Source: Physcousia sp015060555 (lineage in GTDB: Bacteria; Bacteroidota; Bacteroidia; Bacteroidales; Bacteroidaceae). From it: 40,512 nt of DNA. The translations under genes were made by a program, and so were the position numbers. The DNA is taken from the NCBI GenBank assembly GCA_015060555.1, contig SUYG01000005.1, positions 1 through 40,512 of the forward strand, in the 5' to 3' direction. This document shows positions 31,509-38,701 of the stretch, piece after piece. The notes under the pieces are model-generated. The model was not told where the DNA came from. It worked only from the letters and a program-made list of their open reading frames with translations, and did not search any database. How positions within the stretch are numbered: position 1 is the stretch's first letter; each line of letters starts with the position of its first letter.

Positions 31509-31568
31509 CACGTTAACACATTAACAGATTAACACGTTAACACGTTAACACGTTAACAGGTTAACAAC
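31487..31568. repeat. 8-nt tandem repeat shared by two converging gene ends
   Basis: About ten units of pattern nnTTAACA (such as CGTTAACA, CATTAACA, GGTTAACA) form an array. Because each contains TTAA and GTTAAC, both strands read in-frame TAA: folB (plus) stops at 31508 and the phosphatase (minus) at 31545 inside it. It is not a CRISPR array because there are no spacers. Confidence 0.8.
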
Positions 31569-32231
31569 GTCCGCAGGAGTTGCGGCGAAGCATGTGGCAC
31601 CATGCGCCAGCAGAAAGTCTTTGTCGCGGAAGCCCCAGAGAACGCTGATGCAGGGCAGGCCGCTGTTCCGGGCCGTCTGCAAGTCCACATCGGAGTCGCC
31701 GACATAGACAGCCTCATCCTTCTTAACGCCCAACGCTTGCAAAGCCAGCTCCACCATATCAGGGGCTGGCTTGCGTTGTATCTCGGGGCGCTCACCAATG
31801 GCCACGGCCACCGTGTCACGGAAATAGCGGTCGTAGAGTTCATCGACACCCGCCTGCAGCTTATTGCTGACGATGGCCAGCTTGAAGCCGCGTTCCTTCA
31901 AGGCGCGCAGCATCTCGGCGATGCCATCATAGAGGCAGGTCTTGTCCTGACAGTGCTCGACATAGTAGCCTTTGAAGTCATCGAAGGTCTGCTCAAACAG
32001 CGGATTCGCCTCGCCCTCCGGCACCGCACGCTCAATGAGCTTGCGGACACCGTTGCCCACAAACTGCCGCACCTCTGCCAACGCACGCTCCGGCATCCCA
32101 TTCTTGCGCAATGCCCAGTTTGTCGCATCGGCCAAGTCCTCCAACGTGTTGAGGAGCGTGCCGTCAAGATCAAAAACTACAACTTTGAACTTTGAACTTT
32201 GAACTTTGAACATTGGCTTATGCGATGTCAT
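31545..32231 (-). CDS. HAD-family phosphatase (phosphoglycolate phosphatase-like)
   Basis: The 228-residue protein has HAD motif I VVVFDLDGTLLNT, motif II AIVSNK, motif III with KPAPDMVE and motif IV VYVGDSDVDLQTARNSG, plus the alpha-helical cap typical of phosphoglycolate phosphatase-like subfamily members. The substrate is not determined. The start at 32231 overlaps the stop of the preceding gene in ATGA, suggesting coupling; a later start at 32213 would give MFKVQSSK and then the HAD motif. The N-terminal residues before FKVVVFD come from an AAGTTC repeat. The C-terminus VVNLLTC is read from the nnTTAACA array. Confidence 0.9.
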   Translation of the reverse strand: MTSHKPMFKVQSSKFKVVVFDLDGTLLNTLEDLADATNWALRKNGMPERALAEVRQFVGNGVRKLIERAVPEGEANPLFEQTFDDFKGYYVEHCQDKTCLYDGIAEMLRALKERGFKLAIVSNKLQAGVDELYDRYFRDTVAVAIGERPEIQRKPAPDMVELALQALGVKKDEAVYVGDSDVDLQTARNSGLPCISVLWGFRDKDFLLAHGATCFAATPADVVNLLTC

Positions 32232-32584
32232 TTTTTTGTAGATTTTACTATTTTAGTGAGGACAGCCTTCAGATGTTCACAATCGTCATTAATTGAGACA
32301 AACATGGCGTCATCCAAATAATTCGCGGCGTGAAGAAGGTCCAGCCAAAAGCCAGTTTCAGAAGTCTCTTTTAATGCAATATTCATCTTAGAGTTGAAAT
32401 CTGCTCGACTCTGAGCTTCTTTTCCTTCGAACGCATTGGCTCCTATGCTTGTACCAGAACGGAATATCTGATTGGATATGATATATTCCTTTTTCTCCTC
32501 TTTCAAATATTGATTGAGCTTTGTAATCCGTATGGCAAAAGCTCTGGCTAAAAGGTATATATTATTTGCTACATTATCTCCCAT
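32228..32584 (-). CDS. Four-helix-bundle protein (23S rRNA intervening-sequence type)
   Basis: The 118-residue protein begins MGDNVANNIYLLARAFAIRI and has NQIFRSGTSIGANAFEGKEAQSRADFNSKMNIALKETSETGFWLDLL, typical of the four-helix-bundle proteins first noted inside 23S rRNA intervening sequences. The function is unknown. The ATG at 32584 is preferred over a TTG at 32587. It ends in ATGA with the phosphatase start, so the two are translationally coupled. Its upstream side is an AAGTTC-type repeat run. Whether it moves as an element is not shown by the sequence. Confidence 0.85.
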   Translation of the reverse strand: MGDNVANNIYLLARAFAIRITKLNQYLKEEKKEYIISNQIFRSGTSIGANAFEGKEAQSRADFNSKMNIALKETSETGFWLDLLHAANYLDDAMFVSINDDCEHLKAVLTKIVKSTKK

Positions 32585-32660
32585 CAATGTTCAATGTTCA
32601 AAGTTCAATGTTCAATGTTCAAAGTTCAATGTTCAAAGTTCAATGTTCAAAGTTCAAAGT
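32585..32660. repeat. AATGTTCAAAGTTC tandem units between the four-helix-bundle gene and M48 gene
   Basis: At least eight AATGTTC/AAAGTTC heptamers run between the start of the four-helix-bundle gene and the end of the M48 gene. The M48 stop codon at 32654-32656 lies inside the array. A shorter run lies at 32184-32215 inside the phosphatase start. Confidence 0.75.
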
Positions 32661-33460
32661 CCCAGCTGTTTCTTCACCTCGGGGATATCCTTCTTCAGCT
32701 GTGCGATGCGCGTCGTGCTGCTGGGGTGCGTGCTCATGAACTCAGCCGTTGTGCTCTGGCTGACAGTGCTCATCTTCTCCCACAGCGTGATGGCAGCGTT
32801 GGCCTCGTAGCCGGCAAGCGTAGCCAGCACGATGCCGATATAGTCGGCTTCCAGTTCCTGCTTACGTGAGAACGGCAGCAGGGCACCATACTGTGCCCCC
32901 AGACCATAGGCCACAGCCACAGCCTGCTGTGTCTTCTCGCTCTTGTTAGCCACTGCAGCGCCCAACACAGAGCTGCCCAGCTGTGCCAGCAGCTGCTGGC
33001 TGGCGCGCTCGTTGCCATGCTTGGCAATGGCATGTCCCACCTCATGGCCGATGACCGCCGCCAGCATGTCATCGCGATCCTTGCCGTTGCCGATGAGCTT
33101 TAGCATACCGGTATAGACAACAATCTTGCCGCCGGGCATGCAGAAGGCGTTCAGCTGCTTGTCATCCACCAGGTTGAACTCCCATGAGTAGTTGGCGACA
33201 TCGGCCCCCTGACCAGCTGTACGCAGATAGGACTCCGCAGCCTGGGCGATACGCTGGGCGACATTTTTCACTACGGCGGTGGCATTTTTGTCGGAAGACA
33301 CCTTTGCGGTCTTCATGTACGACTGATACTCCGTCAGGCTGGCCGAGAGAATCTCGGATTCCGACACAATGTTCAACTGCTTACGTCCCGTCATGCTGAC
33401 GGTGCTGCACGCGGCCAGGACAACAACGGCCACCAGTGCCAACAATACTTTTGTCTTCAT
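32654..33460 (-). CDS. M48-family metalloprotease lipoprotein
   Basis: The 268-residue protein has a lipoprotein signal with LAAC at residues 15-18, and the zinc motif HEVGH at 139-143, with the third ligand in RKQELEADYIG. The features match small M48 lipoproteins of the LoiP/YcaL type, which handle outer-membrane protein quality. It should be anchored in the outer membrane facing the periplasm. It has its own TACCTTTG box 41 nt upstream. The C-terminus KKDIPEVKKQLGL ends where the repeat begins, so a longer ancestral C-terminus cannot be excluded. Its gene points towards the four-helix-bundle gene and may read into it. Confidence 0.92.
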   Translation of the reverse strand: MKTKVLLALVAVVVLAACSTVSMTGRKQLNIVSESEILSASLTEYQSYMKTAKVSSDKNATAVVKNVAQRIAQAAESYLRTAGQGADVANYSWEFNLVDDKQLNAFCMPGGKIVVYTGMLKLIGNGKDRDDMLAAVIGHEVGHAIAKHGNERASQQLLAQLGSSVLGAAVANKSEKTQQAVAVAYGLGAQYGALLPFSRKQELEADYIGIVLATLAGYEANAAITLWEKMSTVSQSTTAEFMSTHPSSTTRIAQLKKDIPEVKKQLGL

Positions 33461-33500
33461 ATTACATTTCTTTATTTATTTGTCTGTTCTTTTTCGTCCA

Positions 33501-33508
33501 CAAAGGTA
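33501..33508 (-). promoter_or_regulatory. -7 promoter box of the M48 gene
   Basis: The minus strand reads TACCTTTG 41 nt upstream of the ATG at 33460. Confidence 0.5.
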
Positions 33509-33865
33509 GCTATAAATCACGACTTACAATGGATGATTGATGACTTTTTTCTCTTTTTGAGAATTATTTTTGTCGGAAACATGCTAAGCATCATCGCCGA
33601 GTTTGGAATGCTTTAATCCTTCAAGCAACCTATGGGGATGACATATACCCCATCTTGTCTTTGGCCCGCGCGAATAAAAAATAATGTGTAACCTTGTCAC
33701 CAAAAGGGCCACGAAGCTGGCTTTTTATGCCTCATCCTGAAAGTTCAGAAGCCTTTTTTCATCTTTCACTTCGCATTTTTCACTCATTCATTTTTCACTT
33801 TTCACTTTAATCTGTAGCCCTGAACTTCATTCTTAGATACTCACGCTCGGAAAAACTCAAATAAA
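33509..33865. other. Non-coding gap with a duplicated motif
   Basis: No gene is seen. It has ATGGGGATGACATATACCCCAT (6-bp stem hairpin), a TTTTTCACTTTTCACTTT-type run near 33776-33810, and TTGTCACCAAAAGGGCCACGAA at 33694-33715, which recurs with two changes at 33895-33916 at the start of the methylase leader. The repeat suggests the leader region was duplicated and one copy decayed. Confidence 0.5.
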
Positions 33866-33897
33866 TTTGGTTGTTCGCTCGCTTAATCGTATCTTTG
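33866..33897 (+). promoter_or_regulatory. Consensus promoter of the second R-M operon
   Basis: TTTG (33866-33869) and TATCTTTG (33890-33897) are exactly 20 nt apart. The first open gene downstream is the methylase at 34220, giving a leader of about 315 nt that contains a long hairpin. Confidence 0.75.
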
Positions 33898-33997
33898 TCG
33901 CCGAAAGGGCCACGAATCGTGTGAAAGCGATGGGAAGACTCAGCGGAGGGGCCTGATCAATCTTATTGGAAATCATAGCGTTTGTGCTATATTCGAT

Positions 33998-34155
33998 GAT
34001 GTCCAAGAACCTAGGAAATTCATTAGACATCCAATGTAACGAATAAGTGCCAACGTCTACGCTGTAGCGTGGACTGGACTTATCTACATGGATGGGTTTT
34101 CCTAGGACCTTTGGACATCGATAAGAGCGGTTCGCGCTTTTATTTTGTCCAAAGG
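33998..34155 (+). ncRNA. Structured leader: long imperfect hairpin plus competing stem
   Basis: The 122-nt segment 33998-34119 folds as one rod. GATGTCCAA and CCTAGGAAA pair with TTTCCTAGG and TTGGACATC, with a small internal loop between them. Then CATCCA(A)TGTA pairs with TACATGGATG, ATAAGT(G)CCA with TGGACTTAT, and GTCTACGC with GCGTGGAC around a TGTA loop. In addition CCTTTGGAC (34108-34116) pairs perfectly with GTCCAAAGG (34147-34155), which would compete with the base of the rod. It lies in the untranslated leader of the methylase operon. It may act as an attenuator, an independent RNA or a mobile palindrome; no known class was recognised. Confidence 0.6.
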
Positions 34156-34219
34156 TTCTATGTTGATAACCCATTATCATTCGAATAGAGGTCCATTCGC
34201 TAAATAACTACAAGCGTAG

Positions 34220-35254
34220 ATGGATTTTGTAATCAAAGAATTAAAATCGGTCAACAATCCACGCTCTATACATGGTATATATCCATATCGTGGAAAGATT
34301 GCGGCCTTAGATGCAGAGCAGATACTGTCTCAAATGCCCAAGGGGAGTATTGTTCTTGATCCCTTTTGTGGCTCTGGAACAATCGTTTATGAAGGTCTGA
34401 AATATGGCTTGCATACCATTGGCATTGATGCTAATCCTATTGCCATAACCTTATCAAATGGGAAGATACATATTCCTTTGTCTTTCCATGAGGTGGAAGA
34501 CGAGGTTCGTTGTTTGATCAATAAAGCAATTGCTCTTCCTGAAGTACCACCAGTAGCAGAATATCCGGCAAGTTTATTTCATTCAAAGTCTCTCGATGAA
34601 ATAATAAGGATGTCTGTTCTCTATACTGAGATGTCTGATTATCTTAAAGCATGTTATCTCGGTACTATTGCTTTAACTGCAAGAGGGTGCAATGACTATA
34701 AATGGACATCTAGTACCGTAGGAAAAAATATTGAGCCTAAGCGATACATTCCGTTCTATGAAAAACTTCAATTGAAGGTAAAAAAGCACTTCCTTCCGAT
34801 AGCAAATGACAGCATGGTTTATTATGAAGACAGTAGAAATCTTGACAAAATCATACAACCAAATTCTGTTGATTTCATATTTTCGAGTCCACCATATTTC
34901 GATTGTCTTGATTACACAGCATATTATGCAAGAATTATATACGACATCTTAGGCTACGAAAGGATTCAAATCAGATCGCGTCTTATACAAAACTTCGAGA
35001 ACTACAAAAAAGACATGAAAATTGTACTGAACAAGCTTTACAATGTTCTGAAGCCTAATGGTCAGGTTATATTCGTGGTGGGCGACAAGAAAATACATGG
35101 AAAGGTGATTAATGGCGCTGAATATTTGCAAGCCATAAGTCCATTCAAAAGCTATTCTATTGTGGAGCGTTCCTACTCAGGTACTAGCTCAAAAGTATTC
35201 GATGCGATTAATAAAACAGAAAGAAAGGAGCAGATTATAATATGGACAAAATAA
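34220..35254 (+). CDS. DNA methyltransferase, FxGxG-first type (N6A/N4C)
   Basis: The 344-residue protein has AdoMet motif I, LDPFCGSGT, at 46-54 and the catalytic motif SSPPY at 222-226, with about 170 residues between. The order motif I, then a likely target-recognition region, then motif IV is the alpha-type arrangement. SPPY is common in N4-cytosine enzymes, so m4C is likely but not certain. It is the first gene of a five-gene operon. It overlaps the next methylase by 13 bp, and AAAGGAG upstream of the second start is an unusually good ribosome-binding site for this organism. The AT-rich composition differs from the core genes to the left. Confidence 0.92.
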   Translation: MDFVIKELKSVNNPRSIHGIYPYRGKIAALDAEQILSQMPKGSIVLDPFCGSGTIVYEGLKYGLHTIGIDANPIAITLSNGKIHIPLSFHEVEDEVRCLINKAIALPEVPPVAEYPASLFHSKSLDEIIRMSVLYTEMSDYLKACYLGTIALTARGCNDYKWTSSTVGKNIEPKRYIPFYEKLQLKVKKHFLPIANDSMVYYEDSRNLDKIIQPNSVDFIFSSPPYFDCLDYTAYYARIIYDILGYERIQIRSRLIQNFENYKKDMKIVLNKLYNVLKPNGQVIFVVGDKKIHGKVINGAEYLQAISPFKSYSIVERSYSGTSSKVFDAINKTERKEQIIIWTK

Positions 35255-36084
35255 ACAAATTAATTATAGGTGATGCAACCATATTCAATCACGATTCGAG
35301 TGACATGAGTGCAATACCAGATGAGAGTGTAAATTTGATAATAACAAGTCCGCCATATTGGACTTTAAAGGATTATGATGTTGACGGGCAGATAGGAAAA
35401 GGAAGCAGTTCCTATGATTACTACATAAGTGAGTTGAATAAGGTCTGGAAAGAATGTGTACGCGTTCTGGTACCTGACGGGAAAATCTGCATCAACATTA
35501 TGCCATTTCTTCTCACCGGTAAAGCTGCAAGATTCGACCGACGCGAAACCAGATTAGTTTTGGGCGATATCGAATCGTTTATGAACGGAACTGGATGCAT
35601 GTATCAATTTGGTTTGTACATCTGGGACAAAAGAAAGATTGCGAGGTTTAGTTCTTTTGGGAGCTATCCTTATCCGCCCAATATCTTCTCAACGTATCCT
35701 TACGAATGGATTACGGTATTCTCAAAAGAAGGGAAGCGAAAGCCTGTTTCAAAAGAAATAAAGGAAAAGTCGAAAATAACAACAGAAGAATGGCAAAAAT
35801 GGGCTATTAATTCAATTTGGGAGATGCAACCTGCAAAGGCAAAAGCTGAAGGTCATCCAGCTCCGTTTCCTAAGGAGCTCCCTATGCGTCTCATTAAGCT
35901 GTATAGTTTTTGGGGGGATACTGTATTGGACCCATTTGCAGGAACTGGAACAACTCTTTTAGCGGCTCAAGAGCTAGGACGCAAATCCATAGGTTTTGAG
36001 TTGAATCCTGAGTACGTAAAACTCATAAAGAACAAACTAACCCCTATCAATTCGCAACAATGCCTATTTACAGAGGAAATATAA
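35242..36084 (+). CDS. DNA methyltransferase, SPPY-first type (beta class)
   Basis: The 280-residue protein has the catalytic TSPPYW at 35-40 and the AdoMet motif LDPFAGTGTT at 229-238, which is the beta-class order. GHPAPFPKELPMRLIKLYS just before motif I is typical. SPPY again suggests N4-cytosine methylation. Two different methylases in one operon fit an asymmetric recognition site, one enzyme per strand. The start has an AAAGGAG sequence 11 nt upstream. The next gene starts inside the last codons of this one (25-bp overlap). Confidence 0.93.
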   Translation: MDKINKLIIGDATIFNHDSSDMSAIPDESVNLIITSPPYWTLKDYDVDGQIGKGSSSYDYYISELNKVWKECVRVLVPDGKICINIMPFLLTGKAARFDRRETRLVLGDIESFMNGTGCMYQFGLYIWDKRKIARFSSFGSYPYPPNIFSTYPYEWITVFSKEGKRKPVSKEIKEKSKITTEEWQKWAINSIWEMQPAKAKAEGHPAPFPKELPMRLIKLYSFWGDTVLDPFAGTGTTLLAAQELGRKSIGFELNPEYVKLIKNKLTPINSQQCLFTEEI

Positions 36085-36503
36085 ATAGTACTTTGGCTTC
36101 CATTATTGCTAATTCTTCTGATGGTGAAGAGAAACAGTTCTTTTATCATATTCCATGTAAAAAAGAGCTGGATACATTAGTGTATTTCGCTAGTAATATA
36201 GAGTCAAAAGATCGCTCAGTGTTTATACGTGTAAACTATAAATGGGATTTTGGCTTGAGAGCACGGAGAATAGATTTAGTTTCTAAAGAAGCTAATACCA
36301 TTACCTTGTATAAGAGGTCAACAAAGTTTGCAACAGACAGTAATGCTATTGATTTGTCTCGATTAAAGGAATGTATTTCGGATTCTTTTCCTCATTTGAA
36401 TGTTAAATGTATGCTTTTATATTCAGATGTAATAGAAGAACAGAATATACGTCAGACTTTAGATTCGTTAAAACTTGATGTTGGATTTATGACAATAATG
36501 TAG
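36060..36503 (+). CDS. Unknown 147-aa protein of the second R-M operon
   Basis: I do not recognise the family. Residues about 61-95 read NYKWDFGLRARRIDLVSKEA followed by ITLYKRSTKF. The pattern of RIDLV followed after about 13 residues by LYKRS resembles the two strands of a PD-(D/E)XK nuclease core, though the usual Glu is missing (D...xxK only). It could be an inactive or divergent nuclease-like subunit, or a DNA-binding partner. It overlaps the methylase before it by 25 bp and ends 2 bp before the next ATG, so it is tightly coupled. There is no convincing Shine-Dalgarno sequence. Confidence 0.7.
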   Translation: MPIYRGNINSTLASIIANSSDGEEKQFFYHIPCKKELDTLVYFASNIESKDRSVFIRVNYKWDFGLRARRIDLVSKEANTITLYKRSTKFATDSNAIDLSRLKECISDSFPHLNVKCMLLYSDVIEEQNIRQTLDSLKLDVGFMTIM

Positions 36504-36505
36504 AT

Positions 36506-37681
36506 ATGGCATTTCTCATCAATCGTACAGCGGCTGCCAGAATTGAGTGTTTACATGCACTCGCCCGATTAATTGTTGTAAAGTTTGGCATCTACGGAAA
36601 ACCATTCAATCTTAAAGATGTAAAATTTGACCGCAATGCCATCAATATTCATCAGTATTGCACATTACTCAAAGAAGATGAAATTGTTGGCAAGTATTGT
36701 CGGTTTAAAGAGAACCCACTTGATGATTCTGGCTGCTCTATCACAAATGGTGTTCTTAGCGACACGACAAAGTCTAAAGAGATAAGTAATACTATTAACG
36801 CGATGCATGCTCTTGGTTTTGTTGAGCGTATGGAAAGAAAAGTCAGGATAACTTCCTTTGGCGTCAGATTTGCAAAAGCCGAATACGGAACTGCAGACAT
36901 GCAGGCAATCATCAAGAAGGCGGTATTAAATTATGGTCCCGTCGTCGGTGTGATGTACAGTCTTTCAAGATATAATCCTGGCGACACCTTTAATATCAAA
37001 GAAATAAATGTAGGCTATCCATCGCCGACAGAAATTGTAGATTATAACGGTTCAATGGTAGAACTCTCTGCGGGTTCTACGCAAGATTTAAATACAAGAA
37101 CAAAATCGTGCATATTAGCTTGGTTAACTCAGGGAGGCTATATCAAGCCAGTACAGTTTACGCCATCAGATTCCCCATATCCACATATAGCATATCGTGA
37201 TTATATAAATAGCGAGCATCGGATGGGGCAAGTGTATGAAATAATTGAGTTCCCCAATACAGAGATAACTGATAGGCCACTCAATTATGACAATCTTACC
37301 AAAATGAATTTCTGCCTTAGGGAAAATGGGCAGTCTGTTGTCCGTGAAGCTACAATGTATTATGAAACAAAAATCAAGAATCGTAGATTTGCCATTCTAT
37401 ACCTTCTGAATCTGGCTTTTCAGAACAAAACAGCTGTTGCATTAAGTGATATCATAGATGTCTTGAAAGAAGATAAAGATAAATTTGTGGTTTCAGAAGA
37501 AAATTTGGAAGAAACCATCTCTACGGAGATTGAGATTGCTTTCATGGCTGGTATACCATATGTAGGACGATATATGAACGGGAAACTATATCTACAGCCA
37601 ACAAAAGGACTAAATATAAAAGAGTTGGAGGAAGGTGCTCCTCAAGAAGTCATAAACTATCTAAACCGATATAGCTATTAA
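36506..37681 (+). CDS. Unknown 391-aa protein with winged-helix-like region
   Basis: No named family was recognised. About residues 90-130 (SKEISNTINAMHALGFVERMERKVRITSFGVRFAKAEYG) have the pattern of a winged helix: a helix-turn-helix followed by a two-strand wing with 'ITsFG..FA'. Such regions recognise DNA in many Type IIS restriction subunits. The remainder is mixed alpha/beta without a visible nuclease motif, so the protein may be the specificity subunit for the nuclease encoded next. It shares a single base with the next gene in a TAATG junction, which implies translational coupling. Confidence 0.75.
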   Translation: MAFLINRTAAARIECLHALARLIVVKFGIYGKPFNLKDVKFDRNAINIHQYCTLLKEDEIVGKYCRFKENPLDDSGCSITNGVLSDTTKSKEISNTINAMHALGFVERMERKVRITSFGVRFAKAEYGTADMQAIIKKAVLNYGPVVGVMYSLSRYNPGDTFNIKEINVGYPSPTEIVDYNGSMVELSAGSTQDLNTRTKSCILAWLTQGGYIKPVQFTPSDSPYPHIAYRDYINSEHRMGQVYEIIEFPNTEITDRPLNYDNLTKMNFCLRENGQSVVREATMYYETKIKNRRFAILYLLNLAFQNKTAVALSDIIDVLKEDKDKFVVSEENLEETISTEIEIAFMAGIPYVGRYMNGKLYLQPTKGLNIKELEEGAPQEVINYLNRYSY

Positions 37682-38697
37682 TGGGCAAGTTTTGTTTATA
37701 CGCAGACAATCGGCTTGATGCCCCTTGTGCGTTTTTACAGATGTACAAGTATTCGTATCTTACACATTTTATAGATGATGAAAGGCACAGTAAAGGTAAA
37801 TCATCACATAGCGTTCCACTATTGGTTAGTTGTTTGAAGAATGGCGAAGATACGGTTAGTAAGTTCTCTGTTAAAGATGAGTGTTGTATAAATTGTATGT
37901 TTTGTGTCTTCGGTTGCGTGGGAAATAGGATCCTTTTAACTAATAGCTTCCACCCGAAGAAGTTTTGTTATGACATCACGGCAGCAGAATTCTCAGAATT
38001 AGAGAAAACTACACAGAAACTATTCAAAGGCACTTTCATCCAATTGCCCAAAGTCCCAATAAGCCAATTATCGGTAAAATACAAAAGTTTTGAGTCTTTT
38101 ACAGCTGTTGATGAAACGAAGAATATTGCTGTTTGGACTGCGAACGCGATGAAATTCCTAAGCACGTCTCTTGAGCCACGTCTTTCTTTAGAGGTCGGCT
38201 TGCGTATTTATCAAAGAGACAGAGGAGGTCGATTAGACGTAAGTCTACTAAATACCAGAGACAAGTATCTATTTGTTGCAGAGACAAAAGTAGATTTCAA
38301 TCACATGATGGCCGAAGGCCGATATGAGTCTCAGATGATTGCCTATGAAACGGAGTTGGAGCAGGTTGACAATGGTATTAAGCGGGCCAAATTTTTAGTC
38401 ATTGGGGGGCGTGAATGCGATCTGCTTCCTTCTCCTGTAATCGGTTCAACATCAGGTCCGCGTGCGGATTTGTTTTATAGTGTTCTACGTAAAAACCATT
38501 TGTTCTTCTTCTCTGCAAATGCTTTGCTTGCACTTGGTTTACGGAAGTTGTACGTTTCAATTAACAAATATTCGTTAGAGTCTTTATATCCTATCATCAA
38601 TGACAAGAACTTTGTAGGTCTTTTATCCTCTGGTGTAGTTACTAAAGACGGAATGGTAATAGGTTTAGACGAGGCTCTACAACAGGTAAATAAGTAG
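37681..38697 (+). CDS. PD-(D/E)XK nuclease with a ferredoxin-type cysteine motif
   Basis: The 338-residue protein combines two signals. Residues 69-79 read CINCMFCVFGC, the spacing CxxCxxCxxxC that holds a [4Fe-4S] cluster in ferredoxins, with further cysteines at 5, 16, 51, 68 and 96. Residues 184-203 read RLDVSLLNTRDKYLFVAETK, a PD-(D/E)XK core with Asp186, Glu201 and Lys203, preceded by Glu171. It is the likely cleavage subunit of the operon. Fe-S clusters are known in Cas4 and AddB-type nucleases but with other spacing. The cluster is predicted, not shown. The gene ends the operon; a convergent Xre gene begins 5 bp on. Confidence 0.85.
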   Translation: MGKFCLYADNRLDAPCAFLQMYKYSYLTHFIDDERHSKGKSSHSVPLLVSCLKNGEDTVSKFSVKDECCINCMFCVFGCVGNRILLTNSFHPKKFCYDITAAEFSELEKTTQKLFKGTFIQLPKVPISQLSVKYKSFESFTAVDETKNIAVWTANAMKFLSTSLEPRLSLEVGLRIYQRDRGGRLDVSLLNTRDKYLFVAETKVDFNHMMAEGRYESQMIAYETELEQVDNGIKRAKFLVIGGRECDLLPSPVIGSTSGPRADLFYSVLRKNHLFFFSANALLALGLRKLYVSINKYSLESLYPIINDKNFVGLLSSGVVTKDGMVIGLDEALQQVNK

Positions 38698-38701
38698 ATC
38701 C

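Noticed and set aside
31487..31568. CRISPR-like array
   Set aside because: The 8-nt units follow each other without spacers; it is a simple tandem repeat.
33998..34155. Retron, integron attC or group II intron RNA
   Set aside because: No reverse transcriptase or integrase is nearby, and no attC-type boxes (RYYYAAC/GTTRRRY) are seen.
33857..34180. Minus-strand frame of 107 residues opposite the leader
   Set aside because: It lies across the long hairpin and the plus-strand promoter and shows no domain. The open frame is probably due to the palindrome.
34220..38697. Type I or BREX-type system
   Set aside because: There is no HsdR/HsdS, PglX/PglZ or helicase; the content fits a Type II-like layout.
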